Assembly (NCBI GenBank): GCA_020633315.1
Contig: JACKDV010000008.1
Coordinates: 124,001 to 188,000 of the forward strand
DNA from: Myxococcales bacterium
GTDB lineage: Bacteria > Myxococcota_A > Polyangia > Nannocystales > Nannocystaceae
Length of the DNA stretch: 64,000 nucleotides
Reading direction: 5' to 3'
Shown here: positions 42,501 to 50,428 of the stretch, in pieces
Layout: each line of letters begins with the position of its first letter
Position numbering within the stretch: position 1 is the stretch's first letter
Notes under the pieces: model-generated
Databases searched by the model: none
Told to the model about the DNA's origin: nothing
What the model saw: the letters and a program-made list of their open reading frames with translations, nothing else
Program-made: the position numbers and the translations under genes

Positions 42501-45232
42501 GGCACGCCGCTCACGGTCGCGCCCTCGGTGTCGACCACCCCGGCCTCCACCGGGATCGCCTTGCCCACGTCGAGCCAGCGGTCGGAGAGCTTGAGGCCGG
42601 CGTAGCGCGAGGCGGGGTGCAGCACCACCGCGCTGCGGCCCGAGATCGCGCGGTGGGACTCGTCGCTCACCTCGGCCTCGAGCACGAAGCGCTGGGGGCC
42701 GCGGTCGGAGGCGAGCTCCACCTGGGGCGACAGCGAGAAGCGGCCCTTGGCGTCGAGCTGCCCCTCGCCGCTGCGTACCCAGGCGTCCTCGGTCTCGTCG
42801 TCCCACCAGCCGAGCTGCTCGCGGAACAGGAAGCCCTTGCTGGGCAGCGGCCCCGCGGGCATCGCCGCGTCCTCGCGGCGCAGGGTCCAGGCCACCGGGG
42901 CGTCCTCCATGGCCGCACCGAAGAGGTAGCGGCCGAGCACGCTGGCCTCCAGGCGATCGGGGGCGGTCGCGCTGGTCTCCACGTCCACGGTGAAGCGCGG
43001 GGGCTCGAACTCGGCCACCTGCACGCCGTAGCTGGCGAGCACCGCGTCGTCGCGCATGGGGGCGACCAGCTCGATGCGGTAGCGGCCGATCTCGGCGTCG
43101 GCCGGCACCCGGAAGCGCGTCACCACGCTGCCCAGGTCGCCGGTGATCCCGTCGGTGGTGAACACCTGCTTGCCCGTGGGCGCGTGGATCCGCAGCCCCA
43201 CCGGCATGGTGGACACGGGCCGTAGCTTGCCGTCCTGCCGGAACTGCACGATGCCCTTGAGCTCCACCGTGGCGCCGGGCCGGTACACGCCGCGGTCGCT
43301 CATCACCAGCGCCCGCAGGTCGTCCAGCACCTCGCCGCCGCCGGCGAGCTCGGGCGCCAGCTCGTGCTCGTTCAGCGTGTCGCCGCCCATGGCGAGCACG
43401 GCCCGCCCCGCACCCGACTCCACCTCCACCACGTGCACGCCGGCGTGCAGCGAGCGATCGAGCACCGCCATGCCGTCGTCGTCGGTCTTCACCCCCGGCA
43501 CCCGCTCGCCGTCCACCAGCAGCCGCGCCCCCGCCACGGGGTGCCCGTCGCCCAGCCCGGCCACGTGCACCAGGGTCTGGTCGCGGCCGGCGTGCACGTG
43601 CACCGCCAGGGCGTTGGCATCGTGCGGGGTGACCAGCGCGGTGGGGGGCCGCGCCGCCATCGCCCACGAGGGATAGGCGGGCGGCTTGGCTCCGAAGGCC
43701 GTGGTGTCCAGCGCCAGCACGGCCACGTAGGTCTTGCCCGGCTCGAGGTGATCGAGCAGGTCGACCTTCGTGTTCACCGCCTCGTCGCGCTTGGCCCGGG
43801 GCCGCACGGGGATGCTGAGGTCGGGCGTGCCGCTCGGGCGCTCGCGCGCGCCCAGCCGCCGCCGGGCCTCGGCCCACGCCTCCGCCCGCGGCTCCACCTC
43901 CCACAGGTCGACGTGGGCCTCCTCCACGTTGCGGGTGGTGATGGGGAAGGCCAGGCTGCCCTCGTCGTCGAGCACCTGCTGCCCCTCGGGCATGGAGACG
44001 CTGGCCGTCAGCGGCAGGGTCTCCACCGCGATCCGCAGCGGGCCCCCGAGCCTGGAGCCGAAGTCGTCCTCCAGCCGCCCCACCTTCACCGTGTAGTGGG
44101 TGGAGGGCCGAAAGTCGCCCGAGATCCACACCGCGCCGTCGGAGCGCCAGCTGTCGCTGTGCACCCGCAGGTTCTCCACCCGCGGGCTCACCTTGACCTG
44201 CCGGGCCAGCTGCTTGGACTCGGGGATCGGGTTGTTGAAGCGCAGCTTGAAGCGGTTGCCGTCCATCGACAGCGTGCCCGCGGTGTAGCTGCACTCGCGC
44301 TCCTCGTAGTAGTAGTCGTTGCACTCCACCGTCTCGAAGGCGAGAGGCTCGGCCACCTCGTAGGCGTGGCGGGACAGCTCGGCCCCGCTGTCGTCGCGCA
44401 CCCGCAGGGTCAGGGTCTGGCCGGGGCCCGGGCGATCGATGGGGCGGGCGATCACCACGTGCTCGCGCTCGATCCTCACCCCCTCGAACACGTCGTCGCG
44501 GGGGAACGAGAGCGCGAGGCGGCTGGCCTTGCCGTCGATCTCGGCGTCGAGGAGCTTGGCGGCCTGGGCGAGGGTCACCGGCTGGTCGAACAGCACCTTG
44601 GGGGCGATCTCGGGCCCCACCTGCGGCGGCCCGTCGGGGCGCACCGCCACCATGCGGGGCTTTCCCGCCTCGGGCAGGTAGCCGATCACCTTGCCTGCGA
44701 TCCACACCTGCGGCGTGGCCGTGAAGCGACCGGCCCAGCCCTCGGCCACCCGCTGGCCGCCCTCGTCGTACAGCTCGCCCAGCGTGGCCGTGAACTCGGT
44801 GTCGGGGTCGAAGGGCGCGTCGGCGTGGAAGCTCAGGGTGGTCTCGCTCGACCAGTGCAGCGTGCCCGGCACGGCGGGCTCGATGGTCAGCGCCTCCACG
44901 CCCGCGGCCGGCGGCACGATCGCGCGGTTGAAGTAGATCTCGAGGGTCTGCCCGGCCAGCTCGAACGAGCCGTCCTCGTAGCGCTCGGGCCACACCACCT
45001 CGGTGGGGGCCTCCCCGGTGTGCTCGTCCTCGGCGAGGTGGCGGGGCAGGGCGCGGCGGGGCGAGAGCTCGGGGGCGGGCGGGAACACCAGCTCGTCGCC
45101 CCCGGGGGCGGAGGCGACGAACGGGGAGTCGGGCGCGGCCGTGGTCTCACCCACCCCGCCGGTCCCGGGCACGGGTTGGCAGGCGAGGGACTGGGCGAGC
45201 AGCAGGGCGATGGCACTGCGACGTTGGAGCAT
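39533..45232 (-). CDS. Bacterial alpha-2-macroglobulin, thioester-containing lipoprotein
   Basis: The 1899-residue protein starts with a signal sequence and lipobox (ALLLAQSLAC), so it is anchored by lipid in the periplasm. Repeated macroglobulin beta domains fill the first two thirds. The thioester motif GCVEQ carries Cys1414 and Gln1417, meaning it can form the internal thioester that traps attacking proteases covalently once the bait region is cut. The remaining part is the alpha-helical thioester domain and the receptor-like end. The length is somewhat above the 1,650-residue E. coli protein. The start at 45232 is chosen for the lipobox, although the frame opens 73 codons earlier. It is operonic with pbpC. 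Confidence 0.93.
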   Translation of the reverse strand: MLQRRSAIALLLAQSLACQPVPGTGGVGETTAAPDSPFVASAPGGDELVFPPAPELSPRRALPRHLAEDEHTGEAPTEVVWPERYEDGSFELAGQTLEIYFNRAIVPPAAGVEALTIEPAVPGTLHWSSETTLSFHADAPFDPDTEFTATLGELYDEGGQRVAEGWAGRFTATPQVWIAGKVIGYLPEAGKPRMVAVRPDGPPQVGPEIAPKVLFDQPVTLAQAAKLLDAEIDGKASRLALSFPRDDVFEGVRIEREHVVIARPIDRPGPGQTLTLRVRDDSGAELSRHAYEVAEPLAFETVECNDYYYEERECSYTAGTLSMDGNRFKLRFNNPIPESKQLARQVKVSPRVENLRVHSDSWRSDGAVWISGDFRPSTHYTVKVGRLEDDFGSRLGGPLRIAVETLPLTASVSMPEGQQVLDDEGSLAFPITTRNVEEAHVDLWEVEPRAEAWAEARRRLGARERPSGTPDLSIPVRPRAKRDEAVNTKVDLLDHLEPGKTYVAVLALDTTAFGAKPPAYPSWAMAARPPTALVTPHDANALAVHVHAGRDQTLVHVAGLGDGHPVAGARLLVDGERVPGVKTDDDGMAVLDRSLHAGVHVVEVESGAGRAVLAMGGDTLNEHELAPELAGGGEVLDDLRALVMSDRGVYRPGATVELKGIVQFRQDGKLRPVSTMPVGLRIHAPTGKQVFTTDGITGDLGSVVTRFRVPADAEIGRYRIELVAPMRDDAVLASYGVQVAEFEPPRFTVDVETSATAPDRLEASVLGRYLFGAAMEDAPVAWTLRREDAAMPAGPLPSKGFLFREQLGWWDDETEDAWVRSGEGQLDAKGRFSLSPQVELASDRGPQRFVLEAEVSDESHRAISGRSAVVLHPASRYAGLKLSDRWLDVGKAIPVEAGVVDTEGATVSGVPVELRLERLEWKRVRRPGAGGWADEDWHEVSEEVGRCTTSGTDTTGCRLVPEHSGSYRISAWIDGHRGGTQRLWAWGHGGATAMPSPGRRLEIVADKGRYRPGDTAQLMVSNPYPAATAILTVEQGGILHHETRTVTESAAHFSVPLGREHAPHAHATITLLPRDAKGLDRVDWKLGAIRLPVELGDNRLDVTVASDRDHYSPGEEVEIVVDVSQGGSAVADAEVALAVVDEGVLRLTNFHAPDPVPALYPGQGLELAVDDSRRLLAEQLRRSHVAGDGSGAGSHSLVATRKDFVRTALWKPQLRTDADGRVHVRLTLPDNLTRFRMMAVVTDGEGRGGVHEDDFEVRKPLMAIPAVPRFALVGDHLEAAVMVHNNQDHAERATVTMGKRSQEVEIAAGGRARVAFPLAPERTGTQTLRFAVADGSGAVRDRVEATLPVQAPGIDERPYLHGTFLGRQSIALEIPDEALNTSGGDDFVTVTVGENLWPELGERVEYLVGYPHGCVEQTTSSTLPLLAARDILPRLGLTRFSDEQLRDMIGAGVKRLSTMRTSEGGLAYWPGGYEANPFGTAYATLAIARARRLGIEAPAGMVDDMSEYMVHMLELDSLPHGYGVEVKAMLALALAELDALPPERADALWDTVEQQGVFGTATLALALARLPGQEDRVARLVDMVEGSFDEEGTLLHGRSDDDFQYYGSDQRTIAQSAIALQRLRPGSRLLPLLSAQLVHRTEGYTTHGTAYGLLALAERINDTEVEAHRQRALLDGDDLTPELSESMSLGPAARLYRIPLDQLRGRKAQLVLESESDRPQSFVISARWRRPGDGAGTRAATTTDHGPDLYRVITDAKGHAVDLDAIEPGRVLRVVLLARLPEDLPYSRRGYLAVTDRLPAGFEALQPDLWTVASVPELDEEHPLYEHLRWSGSPASHVELRDDRAQFYFDRVWGEWVHATYLMRATTPGQFTAPPAMAELMYEPDSAGYSQERSFTVKQ

Positions 45233-45482
45233 GGCGCCGCCCTGCACTGCACGAGCCTTGCCACCCTCGCGATCATCGCCACTTGGCGGCGCACCCTCGC
45301 TCGGCTTGCGGCAATCGATGTCGTCGATGACATCCACGGGCGCGAGCGAGCTGGGCCCGGAATTCACGGGAATGGGGCGGTCCCGCTCGCGCGTACGAGC
45401 AACTCGGCCCGCCGGGGATGAGAGATTTCGCAGCCCTGCCGTGCTTTTCAAGCGGGCGCCCGTGGTCGCAAAGTTGGGGCCG

Positions 45483-46643
45483 ATGGGCGAGCGAAACTAC
45501 GAGCGGCTGTTCAACCCCACCGAGGAGCACGCCATGCTGCGGCAGACCGTCGCCGAGTTCGCCCGCCGCGAGGTCGAGCCCCAGGCGGCCGAGCACGACG
45601 CCAAGGGCGTGCTCAACGTGCCGCTGTTCCGCAAGCTGGGCGAGCTGGGCCTGCTGGGGGTGACCATCCCGGTCGAGGACGGCGGCGCGGGGATGGATGC
45701 GGTGGCCGCCGTCATCGTGCACCACGAGCTGAGCAAGCACGACCCGGGCTTCTGCCTCGCCTACCTCGCCCACTCCATGCTGTTCGTGAACAACTTCTTC
45801 CACTGCTCCACCGCCGAGCAGCGCTCGCGCTACCTCGACAAGGTGGTGAGCGGCGAGTGGGTGGCCGGCATGGGGATGACCGAGCCCGGGGCCGGCACCG
45901 ACGTGATGGCCATGAGCACCACCGCCGTGCGCGACGGCGACGGCTACGTGGTCAACGGCACCAAGACCTACATCACCAACGGCTGCGAGGGGTACTGCTT
46001 CCTGGTCTACGCCAAGGTGGACGGGCGGGTGACCGCCTTCGTGGTCGACCGCGACTGCAAGGGCTTCTCCACCAGCAACCACATCGACAAGCTGGGCATG
46101 CGCGGCTCCACCATGTCGGAGCTGATCTTCGAGGACTGCCGGATCCCCGCGGCCAACCTGCTGGGGCGGGAGGGCGACGGCCTCACCCACATGATGCGCA
46201 ACCTCGAGATCGAGCGGCTCACCCTGGCCGCGATGAGCGTGGGGATCGCCGACCGCTGCGTGGAGATCATGGTCTCCTACGCCAACGAGCGCCGCACCTT
46301 CGGGCAGCCCATCGCCAGCTACGGCCAGATCCAGCGCTACATCGCCGAGGGCTACGCCCAGACCGAGGCGGCCAAGTGCCTGGTCTACAACGTGGCCGCC
46401 GAGATCGGCCCCGAGATCCGCAACCGGGTGGGCAGCGACGCGGCCAAGCTCTTTGCCGCCCCGGTGGGCAAGCAGGTGGCCGACTGGGCCATGCAGGTGA
46501 TGGGTGGCGCTGGCTACTGCCGCGAGTACCCGGTGGAGCGGCTGTGGCGGGACGCCAAGCTGCTCGAGATCGGGGGGGGCACCCTCGAGGCCCACCAAAA
46601 GAACCTCTGCAAGGACCTCGGGCGTCGCTACGCCTCGCGCTGA
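45483..46643 (+). CDS. Acyl-CoA dehydrogenase with isovaleryl-CoA-dehydrogenase-type catalytic site
   Basis: The 386-residue flavoenzyme has the family signatures GMGMTEPGAGTD (near 130-140, FAD binding) and NLEIERLTLAA. In most short-chain enzymes the catalytic Glu lies in YEGTSEI near the C-terminus; here that place reads EIGGGTLEAH with Gly. Glu244 (IERLTLA) instead sits where isovaleryl-CoA dehydrogenase keeps its base. A branched-chain acyl-CoA substrate is therefore likely, which fits the fused branched-chain-type E1 enzyme encoded 16 kb away. The Rieske gene begins two bases after the stop. The start at 45483 is the first ATG giving the normal N-terminus; no clear ribosome-binding site is seen. 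Confidence 0.92.
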   Translation: MGERNYERLFNPTEEHAMLRQTVAEFARREVEPQAAEHDAKGVLNVPLFRKLGELGLLGVTIPVEDGGAGMDAVAAVIVHHELSKHDPGFCLAYLAHSMLFVNNFFHCSTAEQRSRYLDKVVSGEWVAGMGMTEPGAGTDVMAMSTTAVRDGDGYVVNGTKTYITNGCEGYCFLVYAKVDGRVTAFVVDRDCKGFSTSNHIDKLGMRGSTMSELIFEDCRIPAANLLGREGDGLTHMMRNLEIERLTLAAMSVGIADRCVEIMVSYANERRTFGQPIASYGQIQRYIAEGYAQTEAAKCLVYNVAAEIGPEIRNRVGSDAAKLFAAPVGKQVADWAMQVMGGAGYCREYPVERLWRDAKLLEIGGGTLEAHQKNLCKDLGRRYASR

Positions 46644-46645
46644 CG

Positions 46646-47041
46646 ATGGGCACGCCTCGAGTCGAGCAGAGCATCCGCGTGGCCGAGGTGGCGAGCCTCG
46701 AGCACGGGCAGGCCCGCACCTTCACCTTCGAGGACGGGGGACGCGAGGGGCGGGGCTTCGTGATGGCGCTGCGGGCCCGCGATGGCCAGGGCACCACGCT
46801 GGTGGCCTATCGCAACCGCTGCGCCCACGTGGCCTTCGACCTCGACATGGGCACGGGGGAGTTCTGGTCGAGCAAGCTCGGGCGGATCTACTGCCGCACC
46901 CACGGCGCCTGCTACGAGCCCCGCACGGGGATCTGCGATCGTGGCCCCTGCGTGGGGCGACGCCTCGAGGCCTTCGCCGTGGAGCGCGACGGAGACGATG
47001 CGATCGTGAGGATTGCTGGGGAACCCCCCACGGATTCCTAG
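46646..47041 (+). CDS. Small Rieske [2Fe-2S] ferredoxin-like protein
   Basis: The 131-residue protein carries the Rieske cluster motifs CxH (Cys59, His61 in NRCAHVAF) and CxxH (Cys83, His86 in YCRTHGAC), inside a beta-rich fold with the expected GRIYCRTHG turn. It has no signal peptide or membrane anchor, so it is a soluble electron carrier or regulatory domain rather than a bc1 subunit. Its start is two bases after the acyl-CoA dehydrogenase stop, which suggests coupled translation and perhaps electron delivery in the same pathway, although acyl-CoA dehydrogenases normally use ETF. The substrate oxygenase partner, if any, is not in this window. Confidence 0.9.
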   Translation: MGTPRVEQSIRVAEVASLEHGQARTFTFEDGGREGRGFVMALRARDGQGTTLVAYRNRCAHVAFDLDMGTGEFWSSKLGRIYCRTHGACYEPRTGICDRGPCVGRRLEAFAVERDGDDAIVRIAGEPPTDS

Positions 47042-47140
47042 CTCCAGGTGCCCGGTCGCTCGGGCGCGTTGTTTCCAGCGTTGGCCGCGCCACGGCCCCT
47101 GGCACCAGCAATGTCGGTTTTCGAGGGGGGTGGACGACAA

Positions 47141-47171
47141 TTGGCGCTTTACTTGGCGCGCTGCTTGGCGC
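47141..47171 (+). repeat. Three 12-base-phased TTGGCGC direct repeats
   Basis: TTGGCGC occurs at 47141, 47153 and 47165, an exact 12-base phase, within the 192-base spacer upstream of the Cys-rich lipoprotein gene. The 12-mer GACAATTGGCGC that includes the first copy recurs at 50359-50370, upstream of the UvrD-like gene. It may be a regulator binding array. Confidence 0.45.
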
Positions 47172-47233
47172 GAGGATGCCCCCGCACGAGCGGTACTGGC
47201 CGCGCGCGACCGCGGCCGTCAGGAGTTTTCGAG

Positions 47234-48088
47234 ATGAAGAACAAGCTTCGACTTCTTACGGGCGCCTCGCTGGTCTTGGCGCTGGGCTTCTCCCCGGCCT
47301 GCAAGGACAAGGGCGACGAGACCGAGACGACCGGTGATGGCACCACCACAAGCGTTGGTGATTCCTCCTCGGGTCCGGGCATGACCAGCATGAACACCAC
47401 GGTCGACCCCGAGACCAGCGACAGCGGCTCGATGACCACCGGCGCGACCACCATGGTGGCCACCGACGACAGCTCGTGCCCGCACGACGGCGAGCTCGGC
47501 TCGGCCTGCGCCGATCCCTGCGACTGTGCCTCGGAGAACTGCTTCGTGGTCGGCCCGCTCGGTGGCGTGTGCTCCGAGTGCGACGAGGATGCCGACTGCG
47601 CCGACACCACCGGCTTCGGCTGCAACTTCGGCAACCCGCTCACCGGCACCCCGGCGGTGTGCAGCACCTCGGGTGACATCGGCGAGAGCTGCGAGACGGC
47701 CGAGGCCTGCGCCGAGGATCTGTTCTGCCCCACCCTCATCGAGGTGCCGGGCATCCTGTCGGCGTCCACCTGCTCCGAGTGCGAGACCGATGCGGACTGC
47801 GCCGGCCAGGAGTGCGTGCCCACCTACGACATCGCCAACATCGGCGGCTACTACCACTGCGTGGATGCGGGCACCGTGCCCAACGACGAGGGCTGCGATC
47901 TGCTCGGCGACGGCTCCGAGTGCATATCGGGCCAGTGCGCCCCCGCTGCGATCATGATGATCAACGTGGTGGGCGTGTGCTCGCCCTGCAACGAGGACTC
48001 GGACTGCATGGGCATGGAGACCTGCCAGCTGCCCGAGGTCACCATCGAGGGCACCTCGCTGGCGCTGGTCCCCGGCGCCTGCATGTAG
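47234..48088 (+). CDS. Cysteine-rich lipoprotein
   Basis: The 284-residue product has a signal sequence with lipobox FSPAC, a Thr/Ser/Gly/Asp-rich linker of about 55 residues, then a domain with about 26 cysteines in repeated patterns such as CSECDEDADCA, CSECETDADCAGQECV and CSPCNEDSDCM. These resemble metal- or toxin-like disulfide knots common on myxobacterial surface proteins. It is probably displayed on the cell surface and disulfide-stabilised. AGGAG lies eight bases upstream of the ATG. No enzyme motif is seen and function is unknown. The gene is monocistronic and convergent with the UvrD-like gene. Confidence 0.85.
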   Translation: MKNKLRLLTGASLVLALGFSPACKDKGDETETTGDGTTTSVGDSSSGPGMTSMNTTVDPETSDSGSMTTGATTMVATDDSSCPHDGELGSACADPCDCASENCFVVGPLGGVCSECDEDADCADTTGFGCNFGNPLTGTPAVCSTSGDIGESCETAEACAEDLFCPTLIEVPGILSASTCSECETDADCAGQECVPTYDIANIGGYYHCVDAGTVPNDEGCDLLGDGSECISGQCAPAAIMMINVVGVCSPCNEDSDCMGMETCQLPEVTIEGTSLALVPGACM

Positions 48089-48131
48089 CTCGCCCGGGCT
48101 CGACCGACGACGAGGCCGCGTGCTCCCCCGG

Positions 48132-48229
48132 GGGCCGCGGCCTCGCTCCTTTGCGGAGCGGCGGCGAGCGGCGCTCGCTCGGGCCGCGGCCTCGCTCCCC
48201 TTCGGAGCGGCGGCGAGCGGCGCTCACTC
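48132..48229. repeat. 49-base tandem duplication at the 3' end of the UvrD-like gene
   Basis: Two adjacent 49-base copies (48132-48180 and 48181-48229) differ at about four positions. Each contains a CGCTCC/GGAGCG hairpin with a 5-base loop, so the pair may serve as a double terminator between the convergent lipoprotein and helicase genes. The helicase stop codon (48224-48226) lies in the second copy; the matching place in the first copy is not a stop. Confidence 0.85.
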
Positions 48230-50293
48230 GGGCGGGCGGATCATGGCGAGGAAGGCATCGGCGATGTCGCCGATGGCGGCGCTGCTGAGCTCCTCCTCCT
48301 TCTCGATCTCGTAGATCGCCACCGTGTCGTCCTGGGGCAGCTCCTCGAGGAAGCGGCTGGGCGCGCGGGCGATCTCGCGGCCGCGGTCGATGCGACCAGC
48401 GCTGCGGCTGAGCCACAGCCGCTCGCGGGCCCGCGTGATGCCCACGTAGAACAGCCGCCGCTCCTCCTCCAGGTCGCCCGCGATCGCGTCGCTGGCCCGT
48501 GGGGCGGCCACGCGGCGGTGCGGCATGGTGCCCTCCTCGATGCCCACGATGAACACGTGGTCCCACTCGAGACCCTTGGAGCTGTGCAGGGTGGCGAGGG
48601 TGACCTTGCCCTGGATGGCCTTGGTCTGCTCCTCGCTCTCGCTGCTGCCGCTGTCGAGGGCGAGGGTGCCCAGGTACTCGGACCAGCGGGGCGGCTTGCC
48701 CTTGCCACGCATGCGCTGCTCGTAGCGCTCGATGCTGCCCACCAGCCACTTCACGCCGGCCCAGCGGGCGTCGGCCGCCTGATCGGAGCCGGTCTCCTTG
48801 CGCACGTGGTCGTGCAGCTCGATGGCGCCGAGCATCTCGTCGAGGGCGGCCGCCACCCCGGCCTCGCGGGCGCGGGCCTGGTGGCGTCGCACCAGCCCCG
48901 AGAAGCGCGACAGCGCCTCCACGGCGCGGGGGGGCAGGTCGGGGATCTCCGCGGCGTGGTGCACCGCCTCCACCAGCGGGCGGCCGTGGGCGCGGCTCCA
49001 CGAGCTCATGCGCTCCATGCTGCGGGCGCCGATGCCCCGCGGCGGGGTCTCGAGCGCGCGCCGCAGGGCCAGCTCGTCGCGCGGGGCGACCAGCACCTTG
49101 AGGTAGGCCTGCGCGTCCTTGACCTCCTTCTTGTCGTACATCGACTGGCCGCCCAGCACCCGGTAGGGCACGCCGTGCTGCTGGAGCTCCTCCTCGATGG
49201 GCTTGGCCTGCAGGGCGGAGCGGTAGAGCACCGCCACCTCGCTGGCCGAGATGCCCTCGTCCACCACCATGCGACGGATCTTGCGGCCGATCCAGCCGGC
49301 CTCCTGCACCCCGTCGGCCGCGACCACCAGCTGCACCGGCTCGCCGCGGCCGCGGGTGACCACGAGCTGCTTGTCGTGGCGGGTCTTGTTGTTGGCGACC
49401 ACCGCGTTGGCGGCCATCAGGATCTGCGCCCGCGAGCGGTAGTTCTCCTGGAGCTTGATCACCTTGGCTCCGGGGAAGTGCTCGTCGAAGCACAGGATGT
49501 TCTCCACCTTGGCCCCGCGCCAGCCGTAGATCGCCTGGTCGTCGTCGCCCACCACCCCCAGGTTGAAGGGGGGGCGCACGAGCTGGCGCAGGAGCTGCAG
49601 CTGCGCGCCGTTGGTGTCCTGGTACTCGTCGACCATCACGTAGTCGAAGCGCCCCTGCCAGCGGTCGCGGGCCGCCACGTCGCCGGCGAGCACGTGGGCG
49701 ATGCGGCAGACCAGATCGTCGAAGTCCACCGCGCCCAGGGTCTGCAGGCGATCCTCGTAGGCCTCGTAGATCGCGGCCGCTACCACGTCGTACTCGTCGA
49801 CGATGTGCTGCTCGAGGTCCTCGGCCTGCACGAAGTCGTTCTTCCACAGGCTGATGCGCTGCACGATCGCGCCCAGGTCGAAGCGCCGGTCGTTGCCGCC
49901 GCCGTGGTGCCCGTGCTCGCGCAGCAGGCTGCGGACCACCCCGTACACGTCGCCCTGGTCGAGGATGGAGAAGCGCGAGCCGGGCAGGCCGAAGGTGGAG
50001 GGATCCTCCCGCATCATCCAGGCGCCCAGGCTGTGGAAGGTGCCCATGGCGAGCTCGCCGGCGACCTGGGGCCCCACCATCTTCGACAGGCGCTCGCGCA
50101 TCTCGCCGGCCGCCTTGTTGGTGAACGACAGCGCGACGATGCGGGAGGGGACGATTCCCAGCTCGATCAGCCGGGCCACGCGGTGGGTGATGACGCGGGT
50201 CTTGCCCGAGCCGGCGCCGGCGAGCACGAGCAACGGCCCATCGACGTGCTCGACCGCGGCCCGCTGGCTGGGGTTGAGGTGCGAGAGGTCCAT
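48224..50293 (-). CDS. UvrD/Rep-family ATP-dependent DNA helicase
   Basis: The 689-residue SF1A helicase shows motif I GAGSGKT near residue 26, the Q-motif region LNPSQRAAVE, motif II DEYQDT near residue 220, motif III VGDDDQAIYGWRGA, motif IV ENYRSR, motif V TLHSSKGLEWDHV and motif VI VGITRARERL. It unwinds DNA 3'-to-5' in repair and replication restart. Its length and the absence of a long acidic C-terminus fit Rep or PcrA; I do not assign which. The end overlaps a tandem duplication. The start ATG at 50293 gives the usual N-terminus MDLSHLNPSQR. Confidence 0.94.
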   Translation of the reverse strand: MDLSHLNPSQRAAVEHVDGPLLVLAGAGSGKTRVITHRVARLIELGIVPSRIVALSFTNKAAGEMRERLSKMVGPQVAGELAMGTFHSLGAWMMREDPSTFGLPGSRFSILDQGDVYGVVRSLLREHGHHGGGNDRRFDLGAIVQRISLWKNDFVQAEDLEQHIVDEYDVVAAAIYEAYEDRLQTLGAVDFDDLVCRIAHVLAGDVAARDRWQGRFDYVMVDEYQDTNGAQLQLLRQLVRPPFNLGVVGDDDQAIYGWRGAKVENILCFDEHFPGAKVIKLQENYRSRAQILMAANAVVANNKTRHDKQLVVTRGRGEPVQLVVAADGVQEAGWIGRKIRRMVVDEGISASEVAVLYRSALQAKPIEEELQQHGVPYRVLGGQSMYDKKEVKDAQAYLKVLVAPRDELALRRALETPPRGIGARSMERMSSWSRAHGRPLVEAVHHAAEIPDLPPRAVEALSRFSGLVRRHQARAREAGVAAALDEMLGAIELHDHVRKETGSDQAADARWAGVKWLVGSIERYEQRMRGKGKPPRWSEYLGTLALDSGSSESEEQTKAIQGKVTLATLHSSKGLEWDHVFIVGIEEGTMPHRRVAAPRASDAIAGDLEEERRLFYVGITRARERLWLSRSAGRIDRGREIARAPSRFLEELPQDDTVAIYEIEKEEELSSAAIGDIADAFLAMIRPPE

Positions 50294-50428
50294 GCGGGGG
50301 GCGATGCTGTTACCGCAAGGGCCGGCGCCGAGGCAACGGCATACGCCGTCGCCTGCGTGACAATTGGCGCCGGGTCCGTCTCGCGCCCGCGTCCGATCTC
50401 CGGCGCGGCCGATCCGCGAGCGAAGACC

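Noticed and set aside
39560..43225. 1221-residue plus-strand frame inside the alpha-2-macroglobulin gene
   Set aside because: No domain or motif; the minus strand encodes the complete A2M with thioester.
47141..47171. Sigma-54 promoter read from the TTGGCGC repeats
   Set aside because: The -24 GG and -12 GC pair cannot be placed; the second element reads GG and the spacing follows the repeat period.
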